64,000 bases of DNA from Epiperipatus broadwayi (GCA_028023455.1 JAQFVV010006305.1:549001-613000), one strand, 5' to 3'; shown: positions 50,055-61,425, counted from the first letter of the stretch. Notes: generated by a model from the letters alone, not told the origin. A program made the numbers and translations.

Positions 50055-50455
50055 CCACTTATATTCACTCAAAAAATCTTTTATTTTACATATATGCATA
50101 CACAATCTTACTTTTCGGCTATGCTGCAGTCTTTTTCAGAGCAGAGCACTTTAATTTTTTAAAAACACTTAAAAGGAACATTGAATTCAAACAAAAAAGT
50201 TAATTTTAAAAATATTTATGACACAGCAAATCTCATTCAAGCATTAAGAGAAGTCATAGAAAGAACCTATGAATAAGAATTTCTATTTTACTTTGAATAT
50301 GTAAATTATAAAAAAAAAACATCTGACTCTAAATAAAAAATTAGTTAAAATGGTTCTGAAGAAGACTGCAGGACAGTTGAAACGTAAGATTGTGTATGCT
50401 CATATATGTACAATAAAAAGTTTTTGCTAAAATGTATCCAAAGTTGAGTGGATAT
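50055..50455. repeat. Fold-back with hammerhead-like / Penelope-terminal motif, copy 2
   Basis: Left arm 50055-50143 and right arm 50353-50455 are diverged reverse complements around a 210-bp spacer. The right arm reads TTCTGAAGAAGACTGCAGGA, then CAGTTGAAACGTAAGATTG, with a poly(A)-signal-like caataaaaag. The left arm has the same motif inverted, with changes (tttttcagagc, gcagcat). It is the same family as 39964-40206 but older by divergence. A minus-strand frame at 50345-50572 is a shadow. Confidence 0.65.
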
Positions 50456-50584
50456 ATTGCATTTATACAAAAACATTAAGATGAATGAAGTATGATGAAT
50501 TAACTTCAGCCATGAATCAGTTTCAATTGCTAGAATAATTATAATATTCCTTTTCATTTGTATTTGTAACAAATTGACAAAACG

Positions 50585-51041
50585 TTTTTAAAGTCTGCAA
50601 CTAAAAAGGTTTTATTATTTATTTTTAAATACAACTGAACGTGCCTTTGTTGTATTCATCAGAATCTTAGTTCTCATTGATTGGCTAAGTATGCTACCCT
50701 ATTTATCAAGGAATAATTGTGATAGTTACTTAAATTAGATTTTAAATATTCCATTTATTCAAAAGCTAAATACTATTTTCTTTTTTATTAATAATGTGAT
50801 GGTGTTTGGTGGTAGGTGTGATTTATCGCCAACCACAATCATGTCATTAATAAAAAAGAAAGTAATATTCAACTTCCAAATAAATGGAATATTTAAAATG
50901 TAATTTAAATAACTATCACAATTATTCCTCAATAAATAGGGCAACACACCTAGCCATTTGGTGAGTGCTATGATTCTGCCAAAAGCACTTAGTTGTATCT
51001 AAAAGTAAATAATAAAACCTTTTTAGTTGCGGTTGTTAAAA
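50585..51041. repeat. Large fold-back element, ~200-bp arms
   Basis: From 'ttttaaagtctgcaactaaa' at the left to 'tttagttgcggttgttaaaa' at the right, the sequence is a near-continuous palindrome. It is centred on about 50820, where 'gatggtgtttggtgg' pairs with 'ccaaccacaatcatg'. Inner paired blocks include 'aattgtgatagttactta' (50715) with its complement near 50910. No coding potential; the 50759-50947 frame is a by-product. Confidence 0.8.
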
Positions 51042-51108
51042 TCATTTTTGCCAATTTACTATTAGAATAATATTTAAATATAAGTATAGTATATATACTT
51101 AAGCTAGA

Positions 51109-51345
51109 TGTAATTAGAGGAAATTGAACCCAGACTTTCAAGCTTTCTGCAGTCATCCACTCCATCATATACAACCAACACATATGAGCACATACATATG
51201 AAAAATATAAATGATCTCCAGAATACATATTTTGTGCTGAATCGGCACTCATCAGTTGGGCCGAATCATCATCTCCTACACATATACATAATCAGTGCTC
51301 AGTTTATATTAAGATAGCAAATCTTCAAACTTTAATGGGCAGACT
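51109..51345 (-). mobile_element. SINE-like element, related to the 63.1-kb palindrome
   Basis: The minus strand contains 'gcttgaaagtctgggttcaa', a tRNA box-B-like phrase, and shares 'cagtcatccactccatc' and 'aaatcttcaaactttaatgg' with 63080-63343. The phrase 'actcatcagttgggcc' matches the spacer of that element in inverted orientation. The minus-strand frame at 50989-51252 overlaps it and is not a gene. Confidence 0.5.
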
Positions 51346-51540
51346 TCAATCTTCTCCACTCTTCAGCCATCCATATCATTCAAAATCTGATGATGGCATG
51401 TTCAAAGTCCTTATTTGCCAATTTTGTTGTCATATCTATGTTGACCATAAGTCATTCTGACTTCTCATATGTAGGACCTTAAGACATAATAATAACTAAA
51501 TTTATCAACAAAAAAAACAATAAAAGAAAAAAAAGTAATC

Positions 51541-51650
51541 AAATATTTTACTGCTTGAGAATTCATAAGAAGTTTGAGCATTTGAAATGACAGAGACTGA
51601 ACTTGAGGTCTAATCTACTACCCTGTCACCACACTAAATCTTGCAGGGTA
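51541..51650 (-). mobile_element. tRNA-derived SINE, degenerate copy
   Basis: The reverse complement opens with 'cctgcaagatttagtgtggt' (box A region) and continues to 'ctcaagttcagtctctgt' (box-B-like), ending in an A/T tail with 'aattctcaagcagtaaaa'. Layout matches the 24.3-kb SINE units. Confidence 0.55.
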
Positions 51651-51949
51651 AGAAACGAAAAAAACTATTATTTCTTAAACCAGACTGCCTAATATTATAT
51701 TTTTAAATATCTCATGATATGTGATAAATGTTCATTATTTGTCTAAGAAAAACATTTTTTTTTAGACTAGGAAATTCCACTACTTCTTATAAACAACATA
51801 AATTATAAAAAAATAGAGGAAAATCTGTTATATTACAAATGAACAAAAATGGGTAAACATTTGTTTGCAATATATTCTAGAAGCAGTTTATCAGTTAGCC
51901 TACAGGCATTTAAAGCAAACTTAAAAAGCCCTTCTTCACTTTTCTAACT

Positions 51950-52291
51950 ATTAGAAAGAGAAAGACTTTAATCTTTTTCACATGTACCTTAAATGTTTGT
52001 ATAATAACCAAATGATATAGTTTTTGATTATGGAGGGACCTCTCAAACCTCAACACAAGATAGGGACTCACAAACTTAACTTATACATAATCTTAGAATT
52101 TACAATGAATTAATATTTAAGATCTTTTTAATGGAAGTATAGAAACTAATGTAATGTTCTGATTGTTTTTCAAACACATATGAAGTCTGTGTATTGAGTT
52201 TGAGAGGTCCCTCAATAGTCAAAAAGTACTATTTGGCTATTATCTGAATGTTTAAGGCACATGTGAAAAAGGTTAAAGCCTTTCTAATTAC
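51950..52291. repeat. Fold-back element, ~115-bp arms
   Basis: Left arm 51950-52066 and right arm 52180-52291 pair through 'agaaagactttaa', 'cttttt(t/c)cacatgt(a/g)cctta', 'aaccaaatgatatag'/'actatttggcta' and 'gagggacctctcaaac'. The spacer is about 113 bp. Arms have diverged by substitutions and small indels, so it is older than 38615-38813. Confidence 0.75.
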
Positions 52292-53152
52292 AGACTTCCT
52301 GTGCAGTTGATAAAGAATTAGAGCATTTTCTAACTATTGTAAAATTAAGTTATGATTAAAATCAAATATCCACTTCGAAATTTATCACATTTATATTCTT
52401 TTATGTTCTCGATTCAGTGTTTATATATAATCATGTAAAGATAATCCTTCATAGAAGTTTAATATTTATATTTGTTCATCTAGAAAATAGCTATATCATT
52501 CCTAAAACCATGAACTCATGGCCATAGGAATATATATATATATATTATTTGTTTTTATAGTAATGTCATTAAATGATCATAAATTTTAATTAATCTAGAA
52601 TCTTTATATTCTAGTTTATAATATTAGATCCAAAAAATAGTGGATAGTTGGCTGTGGAATAATGGCAACCTGAAAGAAAAAATTTAAGTCTGCTTAAAAA
52701 ATTTTCAAGGTCCACTTTGACTCTTTTATATCATTATGACATGATAGGCAGTTGCACTAATCACTATGCCCTGAGGCCTTTATTGAATATATATATATAT
52801 ATTAATAAATTTCTCTGACCTAACAAAGCAAGAACTTAAAATATTTTTTGAAAAAGCTGGGAAATAAAAAACAATGAAATCAGTAAAGAAAAAATTTGAT
52901 TTAGGAAAATTTTTGTTTTATTTTTCAAGTTACATTTATGTTAGAATATTGTTATATTCATTCAGGGGACTAAATAATTTTTTAACAAACATGTCTGACA
53001 AACATTTATGAACAGTGATAAAATGTTTAATCAGTTTACTATTCTAACCAAAATCATTTATTTTTATATATATTAAAAGATGGTTTTAATAGTACATATA
53101 TAATAATTTCAATAACAGTAAATTTTTTTTTTCTCTTAATTATATATTGTAG
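52292..53152. other. GOLGA1: End of 24-kb intron with SINE head
   Basis: A tRNA-like head, 'agggcatagtgattagtgca' on the minus strand, lies at 52745-52772. The rest is AT-rich. Microsatellites of (TA)n occur at about 52530-52545 and 52788-52801. The sequence ends at acceptor ttatatattgtag. Confidence 0.45.
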
Positions 53153-53263
53153 ATCAAAGAATTAGAAACACATTCAGAGCAGCTAATTGAAAATTCTAAT
53201 AGAGTTTCACAGTTAAAGAAAGAAACCCAAGATCTGCAGTCTCAACTCAATGATAGAAACAAG
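53153..53263 (+). CDS. GOLGA1: Golgin-97-like protein, coiled-coil exon
   Basis: Thirty-seven codons, phase 0, between acceptor tatatattgtag and donor AAG|GTAGAT. The peptide begins IKELETHSEQLIENSNRVSQ and ends TQDLQSQLNDRNK, the last part of the coiled-coil rod. It is separated by only 79 bp from the exon that begins the GRIP domain, which ties the rod to the C-terminal domain. Confidence 0.93.
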
Positions 53264-53342
53264 GTAGATGGCATTAATATTTTCTATGCATTTTGTTATA
53301 TATTAAGTAACCAACTTATTCAGATATGTTTTTTTTTTTTAG

Positions 53343-53606
53343 ACCATAAAAATGCAGCAGCAAAGATTAGGTGATTTAAAAAAAACTTTGCAACGAGAAT
53401 TAAAAATACAATCATTACCTACTGAAGATGGTCAAGAAAATAATGATCGTGACATATTGCCATCATTTTCTTCCTCTCGCACATCATCTTTTTTTATCAA
53501 TCAGTCCAACACTTCTACTTCACAGAATGATTACATTTGTGATGAAGTCAGTTTCCGATATTTAAAACATGTGGTGCTTACTTTTATGACCAGTTCAGAA
53601 TATGAG
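53343..53606 (+). CDS. GOLGA1: Golgin-97-like protein: end of rod, linker and first half of GRIP domain
   Basis: Eighty-eight codons, phase 0, between a poly-T acceptor and donor GAG|GTAATT. It begins with a last coiled segment (TIKMQQQRLGDLKKTLQREL). A low-complexity Ser/Asn/Asp-rich linker follows, about 45 residues long. Then EVSFRYLKHVVLTFMTSSEY is the start of a GRIP domain. The Tyr of RYLKHVV (codon 53559-53561) is the conserved GRIP tyrosine needed in this family for binding the small GTPase Arl1 at the trans-Golgi. YLKHVVL is closest to golgin-97 rather than to golgin-245, GCC88 or GCC185 as I recall them. The frame reads past 53606 into intron for nine more codons before a stop, so an intron-retained transcript would lose half the domain. 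Confidence 0.95.
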
Positions 53607-54429
53607 GTAATTTTTATATTAAAAATTAGTTGAGTACTTTATCTTAAATAGAAACAACAAACTGATACTATTAATTTAATCATTTGAAATTAACTTTACC
53701 TATTTATTTATTGGTTTTTAAATTATATAGTGGAAGTGGAAACAAAATTTATTTTCTTTTAAAATAAAATATATATATAATAAAGATTAAAACTGCTTTT
53801 AAATAGCCTATTGCAGGTAGAAAGTTTTTCCAGTACCCCTCACCAGAGAAATAGTGACGGAAAAAACAGTATTCACATGATTAGTATTATCATAGAAATA
53901 CTTTATACTTTCTATAGATTCATCATTTTTTAAACTGTTCGCATCCCAGTGCAATCTTTTTCCTTATGGATATGTTTTTTATTATTATTTTGAAACAATA
54001 TTTTATTCTTTTCCTAAAAAAATAATAATTATATATTCTCTCTCTAGTTAATTTTTTTTTACTTTATTTTTAAAAATAAATAGATGTTTGTATATAAACA
54101 AAACAAAAATCCTTTTTTTTAAAGAATGAGTAAGAAAGTGAGAAATAACTGAGAGAAAAGTTAATTATTTAGATGATGACGTAGATATCCTGCTAAATAG
54201 TTATTTGTAATCTTAAAAAGCTACATTCTTATGTGTTACCCAGAGAAATTTTAAAATTTCATGGTGATATTTTAACTTCAAAATTATGGATTTTTTAGAA
54301 ATATGTATATGGTGGCATAAAATTGTTTTACCTAGTCTGAAGGAAGCTTTTATTGTTCGATTTTATAAAAATAAGGAGGATAGAAAAGACCAGTTATTGT
54401 TGAATATCATTATTATTTATGTAACAAAA
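53607..54429. other. GOLGA1: Start of 7.8-kb intron inside GRIP domain
   Basis: AT-rich sequence without a recognisable element up to the LINE at about 54430. Confidence 0.5.
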
Positions 54430-55660
54430 GTACTTTAAAATATTTTATTGAATAGACTGATCATAGATAAGTACATCTCAAAAACTCACTATGGTTTTAG
54501 AGAATCAAGAAGCACTATATATATATATATATTTGATGTCAGATAAATACAAGACAAATATTGTGAACAAAGGTGTGATTTATGCATTGTTTTGTCAATT
54601 TAGTCAAGGCATGGTGGCTTAGTAAATTGAGTGGGCTTGTGCAATTTGAAAGTAGTTGGTCATTTTCAGAAATTTATTAAAATTATATACCCACTGCATG
54701 ATTATATAAGAAAAAGTATTTTTTAATGAGTGAAAAATCTGAGGCATTGAAAATGAAATATCATGTGTGCTAACTTTTATTTTGTTTTTCATTTTTATGA
54801 TAGCTGTCTTTCAAACAATTTGTAGATAACTTCATGATGTAATCATCAATATAAGATATAGTTTTGATAGTAAAGTTTTGAATTAATTAAAAACTAAAAC
54901 GAGATCTTAATCTTCTAGATTTAAAATATGCTGATGATGGTGTTATTTTTGCCAATTTGAAGTATAATCTACAGAGTATTTTTAATTTTTTGATGGCAAT
55001 CATTAAAAAAAAAAATAGTTTCAGCAATTAATCTTCAGCAACTTTTGGCTTGTATGGTTATCAATTTGAAAATGAAGATTAGTTTTTTAGAAAGACCATT
55101 ATTGGATATTGCAGTGCAGCACTTATGCTATTGAGCTAATATCGCATTTTTCTCACAGTGATGTAACTATATCAACCAAATTAGTTGTATATGATGATAT
55201 TCTGCTAATTTATTGAAAGAATGTGAAATATGGATTCCCTGTCAGTGTAATGTAAAGGTACTACAGAAATTTTATTTAAGATTACTCTGTTTTGAATCAT
55301 TCTAGATATTATGTTTTTCGGTTTGTTGGTAATAATATTGAGTCTACTATTATTAAAAGCACAATTGGATTGAGCATGTGAAATTAATGAAGAATAATGG
55401 TTTTCCTAAAAAAATATTTTGAGTTCGAATTTCCTTTTATGGTATAGAAGAGGCAGACGTCTGCTTATGTTATAAATATTATTTTAAAGATATTTAAGAG
55501 AGATGCAATATTGATTGCTTTCATTGGATAGATATGGTTGAAGATTGAATAAAATAGATAACCATTATTAGACAAAGTGTTGAAATCTCTAGGAAAAAGA
55601 ATTTATTGATGATTATGAGATCTCAAATAAATAGATTAGAGGACTAGTGTGTAAATGGAT
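54430..55660 (+). mobile_element. L2/CR1/Jockey-like LINE, RT-domain remnant, heavily decayed
   Basis: Plus-strand fragments in the order of a LINE reverse transcriptase: THYGFRESRSTI (54482-54517), corresponding to the 'YGFR..RST' motif; DKYCEQRCDLCIVL (54548-54590); IYPLHDY (about 54690); KYADDGVIFANLKYNLQS with catalytic YADD (54924-54977); VVYDDILLIY (about 55187); and LKKYFEFEFPF with a following IFKRDAILIAFI near 55405-55525, the C-terminal thumb/linker. Stops and frameshifts occur every few tens of codons. No endonuclease or 3' tail is evident, so this is an internal fragment. Confidence 0.7.
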
Positions 55661-55773
55661 TCTAATGATTTTAATGAGCACATAAATAATTTTATGGCTT
55701 ATCAAATATATAAGGCTAAAAATGTAAACTTATTCATGGAACAAACAAGTCCAAATAAGTTACTAAGATTAAT

Positions 55774-56481
55774 AATATTTCTGTAGTATAATTTTCACTA
55801 TACCACTCTCATTCAAGATAGGGACTGGTTTCTATCTACTTTTAATACTTTGTGAATGGATGTGATCATAAACATATGACCAAAGATATGTTAAAAAAAT
55901 GTATGATCCCCAAGATGCAGTTTTAGTGTTGAACCAACACTCATACATTGGTCCAAATCACAATCTTTTACACATATCTTTATCATTTTTTAGTATATAT
56001 AGTTAGCCAAACTTATTGCTCTCACAACTTTGACACAAACCACTTGATGGAAGTATATTAATAATTTTTATTATTCACACAATATTTCTGTAGTATAATT
56101 TTCACTATACCCTTCCACACAAGGTAAAGATTACAGAAATATTTATTAAGTGGTTAATCTCTAGTCTAATAAATGACTAATAAAAATTACTAATATATTT
56201 CCATCAAGTGGTTTAAAAGCAGTAAGTTTGACATTTCTGAATTAAATTGTAGCAATTGGCTATCTATATATACTGATTAATGATAAAGATATGTGTAAGA
56301 GATTGTGATCTGGACTAACTAACAAGTGCTGGTTCAACATGAAATGTGCATCTTGGAAATCATACATCTTTGGTCATATATTCATGATTGCACCACTCCA
56401 CTAGGTGGTAAAAGCCGATAGAAACCAGTCCTTACCTTACTTGAGTGGTGTGATGAAAATTACACTACAGAAATACTATTC
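55774..56481. repeat. Large palindromic element, ~270-300-bp arms
   Basis: The left arm starts 'aatatttctgtagtataatt' (55774) and the right arm ends with its complement 'acactacagaaatacta' (56462-56479). Inner paired blocks include 'gggactggtttctatc' with 'gatagaaaccagtcc', 'catatgaccaaagat' with 'atctttggtcatat', 'tgttgaaccaacact' with 'agtgctggttcaaca', and 'caaaccacttgatgga' with 'tccatcaagtggttt'. The left-end sequence occurs again inside the spacer (56083-56110). 'tctctagtctaat.aatga' appears next to both this element and 18303-18322, so flanking sequence may belong to a family. Confidence 0.75.
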
Positions 56482-56799
56482 ATTAAATGGATAATCTCTA
56501 GTCTAATGAATGACTAAATATTAAGATAATTCACAAGCCACATACCCAAAGAATCATTTGAACAAACTTGTAAACAATGCTTGCTGCCAATCAATTTTGT
56601 CAGATAAAAGATGTATTTGTATTTCTTTGTTCCATGAATAGGTTTGAGATATACATTTGGATATATTTAAAGTTTACAGATCGGTTTGTTTAATTATTTA
56701 CACATTAAAAATTTTTTTCATTTTTTTTCTGGAATTGAAAAATACCTGTACTTGTTTAGGAGCTGCAGCTTTTGGAACAAATGATATCATTTACATAAA

Positions 56800-57649
56800 C
56801 AAACAATAACATGAAAGGCTAAAACTTTTGATAGTTGCACCTTAAAAATGCTTAAATGACAGCCAATTAGATAATAATAATGACTGCACAAAAAACTCTC
56901 AATTAAAACACAAGCCAGAGATTTTACGAGAAAAAGATGGAATCTCCACTTTCCTCTCTACTTAAATTTATATATAAATAAGCCAGACTTAAGCATTTTG
57001 AACTAAGAGTATGAAGCTTTAAACATCTTCACATTTAATTCACTAAATATTATATATAAATAACGTGAAATCTTTCGATTTACTATACAGTAAATTTTCA
57101 AATCTAATGAAATGATCGTAACAAATATAAATATATTAATTTATTAAGCGCAAACAGATGAAAATAATAATAATGTGAAAATCTAAAATTTTTGACAGTT
57201 GCGCCTTAAAAATGCTTAAATGATACCCAATCAGATAGTAATAATGACTGTAGTAAGTCGAAAGATTTCAAGTTGTTTATTTATATGTAACATTTGGTGA
57301 ATTAAATGTGAAAATGTTTAAAGCTTCATGTTCTTAGTTCCAAATGCTTGAGTCTGGCTTATTTATATATAAATTTAAGTAGAGAGGAAGGTGGGGGTTC
57401 CATCTTTTTCTCATAAAGTCTCTGGCTTGTGTTTTAATAGAGTTTCTTGTGCCATCATTATTACTATCTGATTGGCTGTCATTTAAACATTTTTAAGGCG
57501 CAACTGTCAATGGTTTTAACCTTCCATGTTATTATTTTCATCTGCTTGCGCTTAATAAATTAATATATTTACATTTGTTACGATCATTTCATTAGATTTG
57601 AAAATTTACTGCATAGTAAATCAAAAGATTTCACGTTGTTTATTTATAT
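56800..57649. repeat. Tandem/inverted repeat cluster, left block
   Basis: The unit at 56800-57135 ('aaaaatgcttaaatgacagc' to 'aatttattaagcgcaaac') is followed by a partial direct copy (57150-57265). An inverted copy (57273-57649) then reads from 'gtaacatttggtgaattaaa' to 'gatttcacgttgtttatt'. The next inverted copy resumes at 58795-59085 after a Penelope-like insertion. The unit length is about 365 bp. The arms can form a hairpin several hundred bases long. No coding potential. Confidence 0.85.
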
Positions 57650-58794
57650 CAACAAATTAAAAATCCTTCTTTTTCTTTTCAAAAACTTTATTTTCTAATA
57701 TCAATACTGAACATATATATAATACAAAACTCCAACGTTTCAACTGTTTTTCATCTTTATACAGTCATTTTCAAGGATCTGCAACAATATGTAATACGTA
57801 TTTATAAATAAACCTCAATTACATAAATACCTTCATCTTATATTAACATAAACAGTAACAAACATATTAAACAGACATAATTATATTTTAATTACATCTC
57901 TCTCACTGCTATTTTTTATATTACTCTTTCTTTTACATTATTTAATTACAAATTTAAAAACTAACCCTAATTTCAAATAACCTCCCCCTTTTTTAAATCT
58001 TATTTAAAACCCATCTCAAAACTACATTCCTAAACTATAGCTATAAATGAATATAAAACAAATATAAACATTTTTTTTTATACAAGAACTTTTAACAATT
58101 TACCTAAACCTATTTAAACATTCATTTTAATTATATATTTTAGATTCCTTATCTACTCCATTAATTCTATTTAAAATAGGATTTTATTTTTTATGTAAAA
58201 ACATTCTTTTACCAACCTTTCCCTGTAATTTTTAACCCTTTCCAACATTTTAATATTAAATTCTTTATGCCCTAAAACTTTACAATGTATGTAAATATTT
58301 GAATTTTTATCATATAAATGTTGTCCAAGTCTAGTTTTTAATGTATTCTTTGTTGTACCAATATATGAAATATTTTTCTTCTCCTTACAATTTAAACATT
58401 CAATTAAATAAATTCCATTCATTTTGTCAATTTCTATATTTTTTGTATCAATTAAATTTCCTAAATTCAATTTCTTTTTATATGCAGGTTTAATAATTAA
58501 CCTACTTTCCCCCTTGTATTTATTATACTTTTTATAATCTTTTTAATCTTCATAAAATATCTCTAGAAACATTATAACTATTATATATAAAATTATTTAC
58601 ATCTTTCCCATTGTTTCTCTTCTTTATTATTCTTTTAATATTTTTTTTATTACATAATTTATCAATAACTTTAACTGGATAATTATTTTTGATACCTTCC
58701 TCTTTTATATTACAAATTTCTTTTATAAATAATTTTTCTTCAGAACATAAATTAATTGCTCTATTTATCCTATTATTAATAATATTAATTTTAT
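57650..58794 (-). mobile_element. Penelope-like element, 5'-truncated, with GIY-YIG endonuclease
   Basis: A 1,145-bp insertion flanked by GTTTATTTATAT (57638-57649 and 58795-58806), a 12-bp target duplication. The minus strand carries the end of the reverse transcriptase, then a GIY-YIG endonuclease, then a tail. In the tail, a TGAAAATGACTG...CAGTTGAAACGTTGGAG hairpin motif (57777-57730) resembles the terminal ribozyme-like region of Penelope elements. The empty target is visible in the neighbouring repeat unit at about 57273-57295, which reads continuously through the insertion point. Confidence 0.85.
58171..58470 (-). pseudogene. GIY-YIG endonuclease domain of the Penelope-like element
   Basis: A 99-residue frame. 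GIY at residues 19-21 and YIG at 36-38 form the first motif. TRLGQH carries the catalytic Arg47, and KECFYI supplies the probable catalytic Glu89. Cys25/Cys28 together with HC...GH (62-68) form the CCHH pattern specific to Penelope-type endonucleases. In these elements the domain nicks target DNA to prime reverse transcription. All visible key residues are intact, but the frame is disconnected from the upstream RT fragment by a frameshift/stop near 58500-58550, so this copy is dead. The first Met is internal; the original protein continued upstream. Confidence 0.85.
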
Positions 58795-58813
58795 GTTTAT
58801 TTATATATAACAT
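58550..58813 (-). pseudogene. Reverse-transcriptase C-terminal fragment of the Penelope-like element
   Basis: The frame begins in flanking repeat sequence, and its first few residues are therefore not part of the element. Element text follows: NRINRAINLCSEEKLFIKEI, then a GIKNNYPVKVIDKL segment. This arrangement (RA..IC..E..F..E...I.......NNYP) is the usual stretch between the RT palm and the GIY-YIG domain in Penelope-like proteins. The catalytic RT motifs are absent because the element is 5'-truncated at about 58794. Confidence 0.7.
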
Positions 58814-59090
58814 TTAGTGAATTAAATATGAAGATGTTTAAAGTTTCATGCTCTTAGTTGAAAATGCTAGTCTGACTTATATATAAATTTAAGTAGAGAG
58901 GAAGGTGGCGGTTCCATCTTTTTCTCGTAAAGTCTCTGGCTTGAGTTTTAATTGAGTTTCTTGTGCAGTCATTATTACTATCTGATTGGCTGTCATTTAA
59001 GCATTTTTAAGGTGCAACTGTCAATGGTTTTAGCCTTTCATGTTATTATTTTCATCTGCTTGCGCTTAATAAATTAATATATTTATAAAT
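58795..59090. repeat. Tandem/inverted repeat cluster, right block
   Basis: Continues the unit seen at 57280-57560 in the same orientation: 'aacatttagtgaattaaata', 'agtagagaggaaggtgg', 'tgattggctgtcatttaa', 'atctgcttgcgcttaataaa'. It is separated from its partner unit only by the Penelope-like insertion. It differs from the left block by scattered substitutions. Confidence 0.85.
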
Positions 59091-61425
59091 AAACAATATG
59101 TAATTCGTAATATTAATGCACCTTTAAACATGTACCATTCTTAGATGTTATTATAAATAAACATTATTTACAAATCTGTCAGACCAAAAAATAATGTTAT
59201 TTGGAATTCAAATTGTCATTAATCTGTTAGCTAAATATCAGCTTAATATCCTGTCTAATAAATTTGACTAAACCTCTTCTAAAATTCAATGTTGAGAATG
59301 AAGATGTTTTCAAATTGTTTTTTTTTTGGTTCTGAATTTATATTGATTCTTAATTGAATTTGGGATTTATTTATTTTTTAATATCATAAGTTTTGTAATC
59401 TTATGCATGTATAACTTTTATCATTATGAAATCAATCTATTTCAAACCATAAGTTGAATTAGAGGGAAATATCAGGAGTTTGTTTATATGTGTATCTTTA
59501 GAGAAGTTTTTTAGTAATTATTAATTATTGCTCTCCTTTTTTTTTTTTTTTTTTTTTTAAAAATGTATTGTAGCATGTTAAATAATGGTAAAACTTCTTT
59601 ATAAAGTTATTGTTTGCTTTCTTGTACTATATACAGGGTATTTATACTTCATTTTTGTAGTAGTTAGCATATAGATCTTTTATGAACAAGACCTAGAATT
59701 CAAATATGGGCCAAATATAGAAATTTTTTTCATATTCTAATCAGGTGTAGGCTTTTCTTGCAGATAATTTAATTAGCCATTTAATATTGGTAGGTAAACA
59801 GATATCTAATTATTCTTAGCTATAAAGTAAAACGAAGTTGGAAAACTGATTAAATGATAATCTTCATGAGTATTGCCTCCTCTTTCAGTATTCCATTATA
59901 AGGGTTGTTGGGAGAAACATTTACTTTATAGTGACCTATGTAATAGCTATTTTATCTTAAGTGACCTTGATTTTTTTTCCCCAGTACAATTATTTTTTTG
60001 TTTACCGAAAATATTAATCATTTTTTTATATTTTTTACTATTATTTTGATATAACTCAGAAGACAAAAAGTCAAATACCATTCAAGATTTGGCACTATCA
60101 TCTTGGATTCCAGTTATACAAGTTTACATAGATAGATGGCTTTAGAATAGAATGATAGCATTAATAATCAAATGATTAAATAGATAAAATAACCTATTAC
60201 ATAGCAAAGATCTCTTCAGAATAACATGATGTAAAATACAATATTCACCAAATTAATCAAATGCCAAGTGACAAGAGTTTTAATTTTTTTTTGTTTTCTT
60301 CTATTTGTAAAATTAAGAATGACATATACTGTTCCCTGACTAATAATTGGATGGGTAATTAGGTTGGCTGTCTGAAAAATTATAAACTTGCTTGGGAGAT
60401 GAAATTTTTTCAGTTTTGCTGATTCAAACCTCTTGTTAAGCATTTCAGATGGATGGACTACTATATCATTAGGCCTTCTCCAAATTGTTAAATAGTTGAA
60501 TATATTTGTTGCTAATGATTTTTACAACCTGATTGTTAAATAATAATCACTTAATAAAAAGTAATTACAAATTTATTAGAAATGAAATCAAAGTTAAATG
60601 AAATTATATCTAACAATATTTTGATGATTTTATATACTGTCTGTAAAGACTTATAGAGAAATACATATATTTATATATATATTTAATTTTTCACCAAAAT
60701 TTAATATTAAATTTTAAAAAAAGGAAAATACTCATAAGGTGTTAATAATCATCAAGTTTTAACAGTTAATATATTACTTCATGAGAAATTTTTCTAATAG
60801 CAGTTCTATTCACACTACGCTATCAATGTAAACCTGAATAATCACTGGATATAATATTCACATTTCCAGACCAATGTTGGACTTTTTCCTTCATCAATGA
60901 GAACAGATTTAAAATAAAATTAATGCACTTATGAATCTAGCAGCACTCCTTTATACTATTTAATAGCCTGAAATTTTAAAAAATCTTAAGGTTTTGAACT
61001 AAGCCAACCCAGTTATATAGCTCTGACATCAAGTCAGTTTCTATAAATTTTAGAAATCTCAGCCTAACTAAATGCTAAGTCTTTATTGCTTTATTATTTT
61101 TTTTTTAATTAAGAATGATTGATGCCAATTTTCTGACGAATAATTGCCCTTCTTTTTAGCTAGGAAGGTTAATACCAAAACATCATGACTATCTCAACTT
61201 AATCATAAGCTTATAGTATTTGACTCTAGATTAGGGTAAAGAGAACTCTTGGAAGCATATGACTGAGAAACTCATGTGATGTGGTTATTGATATTACAAA
61301 TTTTTATTATTTTTATTCATTTCTTTATACAAAATTTTTTAAGTTAGGACTGAATATTAGTTTGTATATTGTAATCCCCATTTCTTTTCAATTTAGATTT
61401 AATATTATTTTCTTTTTTTAAATAG
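59091..61425. other. GOLGA1: End of 7.8-kb intron, no gene
   Basis: AT-rich, with a T-run at about 59539-59559. The minus-strand frame at 60216-60443 has no motif. Ends with acceptor tctttttttaaatag. Confidence 0.5.

Noticed and set aside
37105-52075. Shared 'agggacctct' between the 37.1-kb cluster and the 51.95-kb fold-back
   Set aside because: Only ten bases match and the surrounding arms do not align, so a family link is not supported.
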